Assembly (NCBI RefSeq): GCF_017875955.1
Contig: NZ_JAGINK010000001.1
Span: 3,564,501 to 3,628,500, forward strand
From: Pseudomonas sp. BP8
Lineage (GTDB): Bacteria > Pseudomonadota > Gammaproteobacteria > Pseudomonadales > Pseudomonadaceae
DNA: 64,000 bases
Direction: 5' to 3'
This document shows positions 9,730-19,368 of this stretch, piece by piece. Positions within the stretch are counted from its first letter, which is position 1. Each line of letters opens with the position of its first letter. The translations under genes and the position numbers were made by a program. The notes beneath the pieces are model-generated. The model saw only the letters and a program-made list of their open reading frames with translations, ran no database searches and was not told the DNA's origin.

Positions 9730-10719
9730 ATGAAGATGCGTAAATTGGGTAACAGTGGTCTGGAGGTTTCTGCTCTGGGCATGGGTGTGATGAATCTGAG
9801 CTTCGGCACGGGCAAAGCGGTTAGCCAGGATGATGGCGTCCGAGTGATCCATGCTGCTCAGGATCGGGGGATCAACTTCTTCGACACAGCCCAGGCCTAC
9901 GGGCCTTACACCAATGAGCGGCTTCTCGGTGAAGCTCTCGTAGGGCGGCGGCTGCAAGCAATCATCGCAACCAAATTTGGATTCAAGCTTGAGAACGGTG
10001 GAATTGTCGGTACGGACAGTCGTCCGGAGACCATTCGCGCTGTGGCCGAGGCCTCGCTGATCAGTTTGAAGACCGACTACATAGACCTTTTCTACCAGCA
10101 CCGCGTAGACCCAAATGTCCCAATCGAAGATGTGGTTGGGACGTTGAAAGACCTCATCAGCGAGGGCAAGGTGCTTCACTACGGTCTTTCGGAGGTGGGT
10201 GCATCCACTATCCGAAGGGCACATGCAGTTCATCCCGTGGCGGCTGTTCAGAATCAGTATTCGATCTGGACTCGCGAGCCGGAGGCGGAGGTGATCCCCG
10301 TTTGTGAGGAACTGGGTATTGGCTTTGTCCCATGGGGCCCCCTTGGTACTGGGTTCTTGACTGGCACCATTACTGCCGACACGAAGTTTGATAGCTCCAC
10401 AGATCTTCGAGCAAGCTTCCCTCGTTTCACCCAAGAGGCCATTCGAGCGAACATGCCCGTGGTTGAGATGCTTCGAGTCCTTGCTGCACGGAAGAAGACC
10501 AGCCCGGTACAGATTGCATTGGCATGGCTGCTGGCCCAGAAACCCTGGATTGTGCCAATCCCAGGTATGGACAAGATTGAGTACCTGAACGAGAACATCC
10601 TTTCTGTCGACCTGGAGCTTACCGACGACGACCTGCGTGAAATCGATACGCAGTTGGCGTCCATCAACATTCAAGGTGCCCGGCTGGACGATGGGCTGTT
10701 GTCGATGTCTGAAAAATAA
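9730..10719 (+). CDS. Aldo/keto reductase
   Basis: NADPH-dependent carbonyl reductase of 329 aa. The AKR motifs are visible: GINFFDTAQAYG with catalytic Asp/Tyr, IATKFGF with catalytic Lys, a YQHRVDPNVPIEDV stretch, and PIPGMDK near the cofactor pocket. ATG 9730 follows AGAGGTGAT; the frame also has an ATG at 9697 without such a site. It closely resembles the third aldo-keto reductase in this window (29686-30669), suggesting an old duplication. Substrate unknown. Confidence 0.87.
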   Translation: MKMRKLGNSGLEVSALGMGVMNLSFGTGKAVSQDDGVRVIHAAQDRGINFFDTAQAYGPYTNERLLGEALVGRRLQAIIATKFGFKLENGGIVGTDSRPETIRAVAEASLISLKTDYIDLFYQHRVDPNVPIEDVVGTLKDLISEGKVLHYGLSEVGASTIRRAHAVHPVAAVQNQYSIWTREPEAEVIPVCEELGIGFVPWGPLGTGFLTGTITADTKFDSSTDLRASFPRFTQEAIRANMPVVEMLRVLAARKKTSPVQIALAWLLAQKPWIVPIPGMDKIEYLNENILSVDLELTDDDLREIDTQLASINIQGARLDDGLLSMSEK

Positions 10720-10735
10720 CTCCTTGCTCATGACC

Positions 10736-10765
10736 GCACGCGGGCATAGCTTGATGCCCGCGTGC
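10736..10765. terminator. Perfect 11-bp stem-loop after aldo/keto reductase
   Basis: GCACGCGGGCA pairs perfectly with TGCCCGCGTGC around an 8-base loop, 16 bp after the stop codon. There is no T-run, so it could be a Rho-dependent or RNA-stabilising structure instead of a classical intrinsic terminator. Confidence 0.5.
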
Positions 10766-11024
10766 CGCGTTGTGACCAAGCTTAGGAGGCGCGTCCATTT
10801 CGTAGGCCAATCGCTTCTTTGCGAGGCCCTTGACGTGCCCATTCAAACCCGCCAATCTTTTCAAATTGTATCGCCCCTCTCTGCTCACGTAGCTGCAGGC
10901 CAGGAAAAACGCTGGTTTTGCGCTATTGATGAACCAGCCTCATAGGCATATTTCGTTTCCGCGTGGTAGTCGCTCCCCTAGTCTAGGGCTAGATTCGCGC
11001 TATCTCACAAAGCGGGGTCGAGCT

Positions 11025-11336
11025 ATGGCCATCGAATGCGTCAACACCATCGAAATCCAGTTGCCCGAAGGATGTATTCACGCTTTTGCGGAATTCGCTC
11101 AAGCTCATGTACTGCGTCTCCAGAAATATTCTGGTTGCCACGACTACGTGCTTGTCCAAAGCTCTCAAGATGAGTCTCGCTGGTGGCTCAGCGGCTATTG
11201 GGAAAGCAAGGCCTTGATGGAAAGTTCATTTGAAGGCGCGGCGATGGCGGCGCTGCTGGATGATCTTATACAGAAAGGGGCGAGCCTTAGTTTCGGTAGC
11301 TTTATTCCCCAGATGGCCAAGTCTCATGGTCGTTGA
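11025..11336 (+). CDS. Putative quinol monooxygenase-like (ABM domain) protein
   Basis: A 103-aa dimeric alpha/beta-barrel (antibiotic biosynthesis monooxygenase) type protein. The pattern FAEFAQAHVLRLQKYSGCHDYVLVQSSQDESRWWLSGYWESKALMESS fits the ABM family, whose members oxidise quinols or bind small aromatics without a cofactor. ATG 11025 is chosen because it gives the standard family length; the frame is open to 10926. Its end overlaps the start of the truncated LysR gene by 11 bp. Confidence 0.6.
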   Translation: MAIECVNTIEIQLPEGCIHAFAEFAQAHVLRLQKYSGCHDYVLVQSSQDESRWWLSGYWESKALMESSFEGAAMAALLDDLIQKGASLSFGSFIPQMAKSHGR

Positions 11337-11616
11337 TGCCGATTTGCTGCATGACATAGACCTCAACAGTCTCCTGGCTTTTTGGTTGATTTATCACGAG
11401 CACAGTGTGAGCCGCGCAGCTGAACGGCTTAAGATCACTCAGCCAGCGGTGAGTAATACCTTAGCGAAGCTGCGGATCTACTTCAGTGATCCGCTGTTTG
11501 TTCGAGAACACAACACTCTCATCCCCACGAGGCGAGCCCGATCCATTGCGGACGAGCTCACCCCGGCGTTCAGGCATATCCAACGGGCCTTGGGACATTG
11601 TCAGCCAGGCAGCTGA
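11326..11616 (+). pseudogene. LysR-type regulator reduced to its DNA-binding domain
   Basis: ATG 11326 encodes 96 aa that cover only the winged helix-turn-helix of a LysR regulator (LLAFWLIYHEHSVSRAAERL, ITQPAVSNTLAKLR, FSDPLFVR) plus the start of the linker helix. A full member is about 300 aa; the whole effector-binding domain is absent and the next gene starts 41 bp after the stop. This is either a 3' deletion remnant or a stand-alone DNA-binding protein. The sequence resembles the NahR/NodD-type HTH, not the CrgA-type ones elsewhere in the window. Confidence 0.65.
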
Positions 11617-11657
11617 TACGACTTCAACTTTAGCTCAATAAGAAATCGGAGCCGTCA

Positions 11658-14600
11658 GTGCTGATACGTACCGTGATGGTGGCCTTGCGTCGCCCCTATA
11701 CCTTTGTCGTGATGGCGTTGCTGGTACTCATTATCGGCCCGCTAACGGCTTCACGAACGCCAACGGATATCTTTCCGGAGATTCGGATCCCTGTAATTGC
11801 CGTAGCGTGGCAGTACACTGGTTTACCCCCTGATCAAATGGCCGGGCGTATCTCAACAGTCTTTCAGCGCTTACTTACGGCGTCGGTCAACGATATCGAG
11901 CACATTGAGTCCAATACCTATCCAGGTGTTGGCGTTGTTAAGATTTTCTTCCAACCAGGCGTCGACATTGCGGTAGCGAATGCTCAGATCACTGCTGCAT
12001 CGCAGGTCGCGCTTCGGCAGATGCCGGCTGGTATCCAGCCTCCAGTAATCCTCAACTACAACGCCGCTACTGTGCCGATCCTTCAACTGGCACTTTCAGG
12101 TGAGGGCCTATCGGAGCAGCAGCTTTTCGATCTTGGCATGAACACCGTCCGCACCCCGTTGATCACAGTGCCCGGTGTAGTTATGCCCCTGCCATACGGT
12201 GGCAAACAGCGCCAGGTGCAGATCGACGTCAACCCAGAAGCGCTCCAGGCGCGAGGGTTATCAGCCCAGGACGTTTCTGCTGCACTCGCTGCCCACAATA
12301 TCCTAGTGCCTATCGGTACCCAGAAAATCGGTGAGCTGGAATACACGATGCAGCTCAACGGTGCTCCCTCTGCCATCGATGAGCTCGGTATGTTGCCGGT
12401 GAAGGTCGTCGACGGCAGTACCATTTACCTTCGTGATGTTGCTGATGTGCACGATGGTAATGCACCGCAAACCAACATCGTGCATGTCGACGGCAGTCGT
12501 TCGGTGCTGATGTCGGTGCTCAAGAATGGCTCGGCTTCGACCTTGGCCATCGTTGACGGCATACGCCAACAGATTGAAACCCTCAAGCCAGGTTGGCCAG
12601 AGGCGTTGAATGTTCAGCCCATCAATGATCAATCCCTGTTCGTGCGCGCAGCAATCAAAGGGGTAGTCCTCGAAGGCGCTATTGCGGCAGCACTCACCAG
12701 TGTGATGATTCTGCTGTTCCTCGGGAGCTGGCGTTCCACTGTAATCATCGCGGTATCGATTCCTCTAGCCATCCTGGGATCGCTCACCATCCTCGCGGCT
12801 TTAGGTGAGACACTCAATTTGATGACCTTGGGTGGCTTGGCGTTGGCCATCGGTATTCTGGTGGACGATGCAACGGTGACCATCGAGAACGTGAACTGGC
12901 ACCTCGAGCAGGGTAAGGATGTCGAGACTTCGATCCTTGATGGTGCTCGTCAAATCGTCACTCCAGCCTTTGTCTCACTCCTTTGTATCTGTATTGCCTT
13001 TGTCCCGATGTTCTTCTTGGAGGGGGTATCACGGTACCTGTTTGTTCCGATGGCAGAGGCAGTGATCTTCGCCATGATCTGCTCGTTTATTCTGTCTCGG
13101 ACGCTCGTTCCGACCATGGCCAAGTACCTACTCAAACCACACCAGTCGCACGGTGAACCTCAAAGCCCGTCGCGCAATCCATTGGTTCGATTCCAAAGGG
13201 GCTTCGAAGTCCGGTTTGAACGGCTTCGCCAGCGCTATCAGAGTGTCCTTGAAGCTGCTCTGCGCCGACGTAAGGCATTCCTTTTGGGCTTCATGGCAAT
13301 CGTCACGTTGTCGTTCGGATTAGTGCCCTTCATTGGCAGCAACTTCTTTCCATCCGTGGACTCTGGCCAAGTGCTGATGCACGTCAGGGTGCCGGTAGGT
13401 ACCCGAGTAGAGGAAACCGCGTCCCGTTTCGCTGAGATCGAAGAGGCTATTCGCAGCGTCATTCCAGCTGAAGAAATTACTACCTTGGTGGACAACATTG
13501 GCCTGCCGCCCAGCAACATCAACCTGACGTACAACAACACGGGTGTTATGGGCTCTCAGGATGGCGACTTCCAGATTGCTTTGCGTCCTGCTCATCAGCC
13601 TACTGAGGACTACGTGAGAAAGCTGAGGGAGGTTTTGCCTGAACGCTTCCCGGACAGCACGTTCTCGTTTCCTCCAGCGGACATCGTCAGCCAGATCCTA
13701 AACTTTGGTGCCCCTGCGCCAATCGACATCCAAATACGGGGCAACAATGTGGATGCGAATTTCGAGTACGCCCAGCAATTGCTGAAGAAAATTCGGACGG
13801 TGCCCGGTTTAGCTGATGCGAGAATCCTGCAGTCCAACAAGGCGCCTGTCTTCAATGTCGATCTGGATCGTACTCAAGCTCAATTGCTCGATCTGACCAC
13901 CCGTGACGTGACGAACAGCTTGGTGGTGAACTTGGCCGGCAGTAGCCAGGTTGCACCTACCTACTGGTTGAACCCAGCGAATGGTGTGAGCTATCCAATT
14001 GTGCTTCAAACCCCTCAGCCAAGATTGGACTCGTTGTCTGCCCTTGCAAATCTGCCAGTCGGAAATGGAAGCTCTGCGAATATCACAACCCTGGGTGCTG
14101 TGGCTGACTTTGAGCGAACAACCGGTAGCGGGATGGTTAGCCAGTACAACGTGCAGCCCATGGTGCAGATCCACGCTGCTACCCAGGATCGCGACCTCGG
14201 AGCGGTTGCCAAGGACATTCGCAAGATCATTTCAGAGATGTCTGGGGAAGTGCCTCGCGGCAGCACCGTCAATTTGATGGGTCAGGTACAGACCATGGAT
14301 CGAGCATTCTCCGGGCTGCTGTTCGGTCTGCTTGGCGCAGTCGTACTCATTTATCTGCTGATCGTTATCAACTTCCAGTCGTGGCTCGATCCAGCGGTGA
14401 TCGTTTCAGGATTGTCTGCGGCACTCGCAGGCATTGTTTGGATGCTCTTCGCGACAGGCACCACGCTTTCTGTCCCAGCGCTCACTGGCGCGATCATGTG
14501 CATGGGCGTTGCTACGGCGAACAGTGTGCTGGTCATCAGTTTTGCTCGTGAGCGTTTGGAGGAATTGAGAGACGCAACGGTTGCCGCGTTGGAAGCAGGC

Positions 14601-14840
14601 ATAGCACGACTACGGCCAGTGCTGATGACTGCTTTGGCAATGATCCTGGGCATGCTTCCCATGGCGCTGGGCATGGGCGAGGGCGGTGAGCAAAACGCCC
14701 CCCTTGGTCGCGCAGTGATCGGCGGGTTGTTGTTTGCGACTGTTGCGACCCTGTTATTCGTACCTGTGCTGTTCAGCCTGGTTCACCGCCACGATTTCCG
14801 TACTGCACCCCAGCAGAACCTTGTTCCTGGAGCGATTTGA
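11658..14840 (+). CDS. RND efflux permease
   Basis: A 1060-aa inner membrane proton-driven pump of the hydrophobe/amphiphile RND family (AcrB/MexB relatives, closer to the MdtB-like branch). It has an N-terminal membrane segment, large periplasmic loops, and the TM4 proton-relay motif ILVDDATVTIENV with its Asp pair. I take GTG 11658 as start since it gives a typical N-terminus (MLIRTVMVALRRPYTF). The adaptor gene follows after 1 bp, reversed from the usual adaptor-permease order, and no outer membrane channel gene is adjacent; the pair probably borrows a housekeeping TolC/OprM-like channel. Confidence 0.9.
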   Translation: MLIRTVMVALRRPYTFVVMALLVLIIGPLTASRTPTDIFPEIRIPVIAVAWQYTGLPPDQMAGRISTVFQRLLTASVNDIEHIESNTYPGVGVVKIFFQPGVDIAVANAQITAASQVALRQMPAGIQPPVILNYNAATVPILQLALSGEGLSEQQLFDLGMNTVRTPLITVPGVVMPLPYGGKQRQVQIDVNPEALQARGLSAQDVSAALAAHNILVPIGTQKIGELEYTMQLNGAPSAIDELGMLPVKVVDGSTIYLRDVADVHDGNAPQTNIVHVDGSRSVLMSVLKNGSASTLAIVDGIRQQIETLKPGWPEALNVQPINDQSLFVRAAIKGVVLEGAIAAALTSVMILLFLGSWRSTVIIAVSIPLAILGSLTILAALGETLNLMTLGGLALAIGILVDDATVTIENVNWHLEQGKDVETSILDGARQIVTPAFVSLLCICIAFVPMFFLEGVSRYLFVPMAEAVIFAMICSFILSRTLVPTMAKYLLKPHQSHGEPQSPSRNPLVRFQRGFEVRFERLRQRYQSVLEAALRRRKAFLLGFMAIVTLSFGLVPFIGSNFFPSVDSGQVLMHVRVPVGTRVEETASRFAEIEEAIRSVIPAEEITTLVDNIGLPPSNINLTYNNTGVMGSQDGDFQIALRPAHQPTEDYVRKLREVLPERFPDSTFSFPPADIVSQILNFGAPAPIDIQIRGNNVDANFEYAQQLLKKIRTVPGLADARILQSNKAPVFNVDLDRTQAQLLDLTTRDVTNSLVVNLAGSSQVAPTYWLNPANGVSYPIVLQTPQPRLDSLSALANLPVGNGSSANITTLGAVADFERTTGSGMVSQYNVQPMVQIHAATQDRDLGAVAKDIRKIISEMSGEVPRGSTVNLMGQVQTMDRAFSGLLFGLLGAVVLIYLLIVINFQSWLDPAVIVSGLSAALAGIVWMLFATGTTLSVPALTGAIMCMGVATANSVLVISFARERLEELRDATVAALEAGIARLRPVLMTALAMILGMLPMALGMGEGGEQNAPLGRAVIGGLLFATVATLLFVPVLFSLVHRHDFRTAPQQNLVPGAI

Positions 14841-14841
14841 T

Positions 14842-16005
14842 ATGACTGTGAGAGCGCCTGCAAATACCAGCGGACTTGGCCGCACCCTATTCATTTTGGG
14901 TGTGGTCGCGACTGTCGGAGCTATCGTCGTATTCGGGCTCATGAGTCGCCATTCCCAGGCCGAACAGCTTGGTCAAGAGTCTGAGCGTAAACGGATTGCG
15001 ACTGTTGCTCTTGTCGCACCTAGCGTGGTGACGCCTGCCACTCTTCAGCTTCCGGGGCGAATCGAGGCTTGGTCACGTGCACCGCTTTATGCACGAGTGA
15101 GTGGCTACCTGAAACGCTGGAACAAGGACATTGGATCACCCGTCAAGGCGGGAGAGCTCTTGGGAGAGATTGATGCGCCTGATCTTGATCAGCAGCTGCG
15201 TCAGGCTCGAGCCCAGCTCGTAACTGCTCGAAGTGAAATGACTTTGGCCAGCTCCACCGCAAAACGCTGGCAGGAGCTCAGCGAAAGCCAGGCAGTTTCA
15301 CGCCAGGAGGTCGAGGAGCGCCTTGGTGATTTGGCAACTAAGCGATCTCAAGTCAACGAAGCTCAGGCCAATGTGGATCGGCTCCAGGCCCTCCAGGGCT
15401 ATACACGGATCATCGCTCCGTTCGATGGCGTGGTGACTGCGCGCAATACGGATGTGGGGGCGTTGATCAACGTTGGCATGACAGCGGGTAGCGAGCTGTT
15501 CGTGGTTTCCGACATCAGCCGGCTTCGTGTCTACGTGAGCGTTCCTCAGCGTCAGCTTGCCTGGGTGCAAGCTGGAGCCCATGCCAAGCTTAGGGTGCCT
15601 GAGCAACCCGGAAAGACATTTGATGCGACTGTGCAGTCCTTATCCAGAGCGGTTGATGTAGAAACAGGCGCTATGCTGGTTCAGCTGAGTGTGAACAACT
15701 CTGAAGGTCATTTGCTGCCGGGTTCCTTCGCGACCGTTCAGTTCGAAGGCAGCCTTGCACCTTCTACCGTTAGCTTGCCACCGAGCGCTTTGATCGTAGG
15801 TAAGAACGGCATGCAGATAGCCACAGTCGACGAAGATGGAGTCGTGCAGCTGAAGAAGGTTTCGGTGAACCGCGACCACGGTACCTACTTGGAGTTTGCT
15901 GATGGGATTAGTCTGGCTGACCAAGTAATTGCGAATCCTCCAGATGGCCTGAGCACGGGTGACCAGGTACGCATAGCCCAGGTGGACTCTCAGGCCAAGA
16001 AGTAA
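14842..16005 (+). CDS. RND periplasmic adaptor (membrane fusion protein)
   Basis: 387 aa with one N-terminal membrane anchor (LFILGVVATVGAIVVFGL). The adaptor architecture is clear: lipoyl half-motifs (GYLKRWNKDIGSPVKAGELLGEIDAPDLD and YTRIIAPFDGVVTARNTDVG, quoted by their key parts), an alpha-helical hairpin between them, and beta-barrel and proximal domains. ATG 14842 lies 1 bp after the permease stop, so the two are translationally coupled. It links the permease to an outer membrane channel encoded elsewhere. Confidence 0.88.
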   Translation: MTVRAPANTSGLGRTLFILGVVATVGAIVVFGLMSRHSQAEQLGQESERKRIATVALVAPSVVTPATLQLPGRIEAWSRAPLYARVSGYLKRWNKDIGSPVKAGELLGEIDAPDLDQQLRQARAQLVTARSEMTLASSTAKRWQELSESQAVSRQEVEERLGDLATKRSQVNEAQANVDRLQALQGYTRIIAPFDGVVTARNTDVGALINVGMTAGSELFVVSDISRLRVYVSVPQRQLAWVQAGAHAKLRVPEQPGKTFDATVQSLSRAVDVETGAMLVQLSVNNSEGHLLPGSFATVQFEGSLAPSTVSLPPSALIVGKNGMQIATVDEDGVVQLKKVSVNRDHGTYLEFADGISLADQVIANPPDGLSTGDQVRIAQVDSQAKK

Positions 16006-16080
16006 TTTGGCAACCGTGTAGTCCAGCTATGCAGGCTGGAGCTCACTTCAAATCCTTTTTTCTGCGACGAGGGGAAAGTT

Positions 16081-16803
16081 ATGGCTCTGACAAGGCGGGC
16101 AGCATTGATGGCTATGACGGTGTTTGCGGCAGCCCCAAGCTTAGGGTTTGGTGGCGGCGGCGGTGGGGGGATTTCGAGACCGTTGCGAATTGGAGTGATC
16201 GGCGCAGGATGGCTGGGTGGTACGGTTGGCCGATGCTGGGTCAAAGCAGGCCATGAAGTGTTTTTCTCCACCCGCAATCCTGAAGAATTGCAACCGTGGG
16301 TGAAACCGCTGGGCGCCCACGCCTCATTCGGCATGCCCAAGGAGGCAGCGGAGTTCGGAGATATCCTGCTGTTAGCTGTACCCTACGAAGCCATACCAGA
16401 TTTGGCGAAAAGCCTGCATGGGCAAGTACAAGGTAAGATTTTGCTGGATGCGTGCAATCCATCCGCGTCTAGTCGGAGCGAAATTGCCCAAGAGGCGATG
16501 GCGAATGGCATGGCAGTCACCACTGCGAAGTATTTCCCCGGCGCGAACGTTGTGCGCGCCTTCAGTGCAGTGGATGCAAGTTCTGTAGAGGCCTCATTTG
16601 AAGGGAGAGGGCCAACGCTTGGTGTTCCTATTGCAGGTGATGACGCAAGCGCCCTGCAGGTGGCCACGCAGCTGGTTCGCGATGCCGGGTGTGCACCCGT
16701 AGTGGTCGGGGGCTTGGCTCAAGCAGTTGCCTTCCAGCGAGGTGGGCCTGGATTCCGTGCCAACACCTCTGAGGCGAAGTTACGCGACCTTTTGGGCCTG
16801 TAG
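16081..16803 (+). CDS. NAD(P)-binding F420-reductase-like oxidoreductase with Tat-like leader
   Basis: 240 aa. After an N-terminal leader with a twin-Arg start (TRRAALMAM) and a Gly-rich run, a Rossmann motif (IGVIGAGWLGGTVGRCW) and an NADP-preferring STRNPEEL stretch define the coenzyme-F420/NADP oxidoreductase-like family. In Pseudomonas such proteins use NADP. It follows the efflux pair by 75 bp on the same strand and may share the transcript. Export by the Tat route would be unusual for an NADP enzyme, so the leader may be a false signal. Confidence 0.65.
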   Translation: MALTRRAALMAMTVFAAAPSLGFGGGGGGGISRPLRIGVIGAGWLGGTVGRCWVKAGHEVFFSTRNPEELQPWVKPLGAHASFGMPKEAAEFGDILLLAVPYEAIPDLAKSLHGQVQGKILLDACNPSASSRSEIAQEAMANGMAVTTAKYFPGANVVRAFSAVDASSVEASFEGRGPTLGVPIAGDDASALQVATQLVRDAGCAPVVVGGLAQAVAFQRGGPGFRANTSEAKLRDLLGL

Positions 16804-16825
16804 GCGTAAGACAGGCGCAGGGCAT

Positions 16826-17569
16826 TTATAGCTGATGGAATATGAAATCGGCGCTGTCGGCCTTTTCCAAAGCAAATGAGCGATGCTCGAGCGCTTCTTG
16901 CAGCTCGACATCCTCTGCTTTGATTCGCCATGATGGCTCTGTTGAGTCCTGTTCACCAAGGCTCTCGATGGCGGCCAACATAGTCTCAACTTTGGGCATG
17001 TAGATGGTGAAGCCGTTTCCTTTCCAAGCCGCCACTGTCAATCCCAGTGCTTCGCATATCTCAACCTTGCGTTGGCCATCGTCTCGATCCGCCTGGCGTG
17101 ACTGCAAAATCTGATTTGTCAGTTCCCGGTCAGAGCCCAGGAGATTTCCTTGATCCCAGCTCTCAGGTGGGCAGTCTTTTGAAAGCGGTGAGAGTGGAAT
17201 GAACGGATTGATCTCCATGGGGTAGATGCGGCAGACCAGAGGCCGTTCGGAATAGATCGAGCATAGATCGTCAGCCCCTAGGTTGGGACATTGAGGAATC
17301 ACGTTGCCCGCGAAGATTGCTATGACTTGCAGTGCGCCTGCCCCACATTGCACAGAAGCTGACCGCAATTTGTGGTAGCCGAATTCAGGTGCCCCGTAGG
17401 GCCAGGCTGAATCATCGAACGCCTCCAGCAACACGGCAACGGAATGCCCACGGCGGAGCCATGCAAGCGTCTCGCTTAGGGTCAGAGGCACAAACCTACC
17501 ACGGCAACAAGCGCCGCATCCCACGCAGGCGAAGCGGGTGTTGTTAGCCTGGTTGCTAGATTGAGTCAC
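16826..17569 (-). CDS. YkgJ-family cysteine cluster protein
   Basis: 247 aa. The N-terminal CVGCGACCRG motif and the later C-x5-C...CSIYSERPLVCRIYPM pattern match the YkgJ/FliB-like zinc or iron-sulfur cluster family. Function of the family is poorly known. The final ~60 residues have no clear match. The gene is convergent with the oxidoreductase and 126 bp from the broken LysR gene. Confidence 0.7.
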   Translation of the reverse strand: MTQSSNQANNTRFACVGCGACCRGRFVPLTLSETLAWLRRGHSVAVLLEAFDDSAWPYGAPEFGYHKLRSASVQCGAGALQVIAIFAGNVIPQCPNLGADDLCSIYSERPLVCRIYPMEINPFIPLSPLSKDCPPESWDQGNLLGSDRELTNQILQSRQADRDDGQRKVEICEALGLTVAAWKGNGFTIYMPKVETMLAAIESLGEQDSTEPSWRIKAEDVELQEALEHRSFALEKADSADFIFHQL

Positions 17570-17695
17570 TGCACACTCACCTTCAGTTGCACCGGACTCG
17601 CAGATCCTGGCGCGTACTAATTCTTGGCGCTGCTCTGACTACACGCAGCAGTCAGGAGCAACACTTCCTATAAGCCCGCAAATTCGGATCGTCGA

Positions 17696-18660
17696 TCATA
17701 GGGTGTATCGCAACAGACGATTAGTACGAAGACTTTGATAGGCCTTATGAGCGTCGCTCATTAGTCCCGAGACTCGGTACCGTAGCTCTTCTACCAGCAA
17801 TGCAAAGGCAGGGGAGGCCTGGCGTCGGCTTGGGTAATACAGATGAAAACCAGGGTAGCTTGGGCTCCAGTCTTCAAGCACGTGGATCAACCGGCCTTCT
17901 GCAATGTGAGGGGCAGCTAGTTCGGCTGGGACGTAGCTCAACCCAAATCCATCAAGTGCTGCTCCTACCAGTTGGTAGACACCGTTATAGGTGATCTGCC
18001 CCGACACCCGGACATTCATCGACTCCTGGCCTTTTTGGAATTCCCAGGCATATAGGCCGCCATTCACTGGTAGACGCAAGTTGTTACATTTGTGGTGTAC
18101 CAAGTCGCGTGGTGTTTGAGGAATTGGACGATCAGTGAAGTATGCCGGTGAGCCCACCACCGACATGCAGGTGTCTGGGCCGATACGTGTAGCGATCATC
18201 CCCTCAGCCACGTCCTCGCCCAAACGTACTCCAGCATCAAATCCATGGGCGGCAATATCTACGAAGCTGTAGTCGCAGCACACCTCCACGGAAATGTCAG
18301 GGTAGTTTGGCAGAAACCGTTTCAAGGCCGGTCGCAGAATCAGCTCTAGTGAGAAATCCATGGCGTTGATTCGAATTGTTCCCGCCGGCTTGTCGCGCAG
18401 ATCACTCAGCTGAGCGAGCTCATGCTCAATCTCATCGAAGCGCGGCCCAACGCGCTCCATCAAGCGTTCACCTGCTTCCGTAGGAGAAACACTGCGGGTT
18501 GTGCGAGTCAGCAGGCGCAGTCCTAACCGAGCCTCCAGGCCACGAATCGTGTGACTTAGAGCAGATTGTGAGCACCAAGTTTCGCAGCAGCTTTGGTAAA
18601 GCTGCGCTCATAAGCAACTGCTAAAAAGGCTAGCAGGTCGTTGGCATTTTCCCGGAGCAT
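17696..18660 (-). pseudogene. LysR-family regulator with a 1-base frameshift in the HTH
   Basis: Reading from ATG 18660, the first 30 codons give a normal LysR helix-turn-helix start (LLAFLAVAYERSFTKAAAKLG) that then runs into a stop. Adding one base near 18570-18575 restores SQSALSHTIRGLEARLGLRLLTRTTRS and joins it to the long downstream frame (effector domain, residues to 17696). The restored protein would be about 321 aa, the CrgA-like type seen several times here. It diverges from the cupin-paoABCD operon, so its loss could change that operon's control. A sequencing error is the alternative. Confidence 0.8.
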
Positions 18661-18785
18661 TGATGAGACCAGTTCATGAGGTTATGTGAATTCTAGCTAC
18701 TAATCACTTGAAGTGGTTACCGCTACATTCAGTGTCTGTCTATGGTGATTCAATCCAATAGGCCTTCTCCCTTGAGGACTCCCCT

Positions 18786-19316
18786 ATGCTTGAAACCATT
18801 TCCAACACCTATCCATACACACCCAGCAGGTTGAAATTCACTACTCGGTTTCCGTTGGCTCATGCATTACTACTGCTTCTTGCGATCAATGCCAGTGCTG
18901 ATGAGCTACCGGTTGTTACAGTCTCCCCTGCAGGCGCACAGCCCTCCACAGCAGGCTCTCCCGATTTTTTCACTGGTAGCGCTCGTATTGATGGCCGATT
19001 TCAAGGGACTGGCGGCGCACGGGTCAGTGGAGGAACCGTGACATTTGAGCCGGGAGCCCGTACTGCTTGGCATACCCACCCATTGGGGCAGACGTTGATT
19101 GTCACTGGCGGTGTTGGCCTGGTGCAACAGCAGGGTCATGCGATCCAGGTTATACGTGCCGGCGATACGGTGTGGATCCCACCTCGCGTCAAGCACTGGC
19201 ATGGGGCGACAGCCACGACAGGCATGAGCCACGTCGCAATTGCCGAGTTGCAAGACGGCAGCGCTGTTCAGTGGCTGGAGCATGTGTCCAACGAAGACTA
19301 TGCCAAAACCCCATGA
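18786..19316 (+). CDS. Exported cupin-domain protein
   Basis: 176 aa. A hydrophobic leader ([14 protein letters not shown]) suggests export to the periplasm. The cupin core has the metal-binding motif 1 [17 protein letters not shown] and motif 2 HWHGATA, as in the small cupins associated with carboxymuconolactone-decarboxylase-like and mandelonitrile-lyase-like proteins. It heads the cupin-paoABCD set, separated from paoA by 52 bp. A periplasmic site matches the predicted location of the aldehyde oxidoreductase. Confidence 0.75.
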   Translation: MLETISNTYPYTPSRLKFTTRFPLAHALLLLLAINASADELPVVTVSPAGAQPSTAGSPDFFTGSARIDGRFQGTGGARVSGGTVTFEPGARTAWHTHPLGQTLIVTGGVGLVQQQGHAIQVIRAGDTVWIPPRVKHWHGATATTGMSHVAIAELQDGSAVQWLEHVSNEDYAKTP

Positions 19317-19368
19317 ATCTCTTGGCGTCGTGATGACCGTATCGACGCACGTTCAAAGGTGAATCCTG

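Noticed and set aside
9568..10842. 424-codon minus-strand frame opposite the aldo/keto reductase
   Set aside because: Covers the recognised gene entirely and shows no protein family features.
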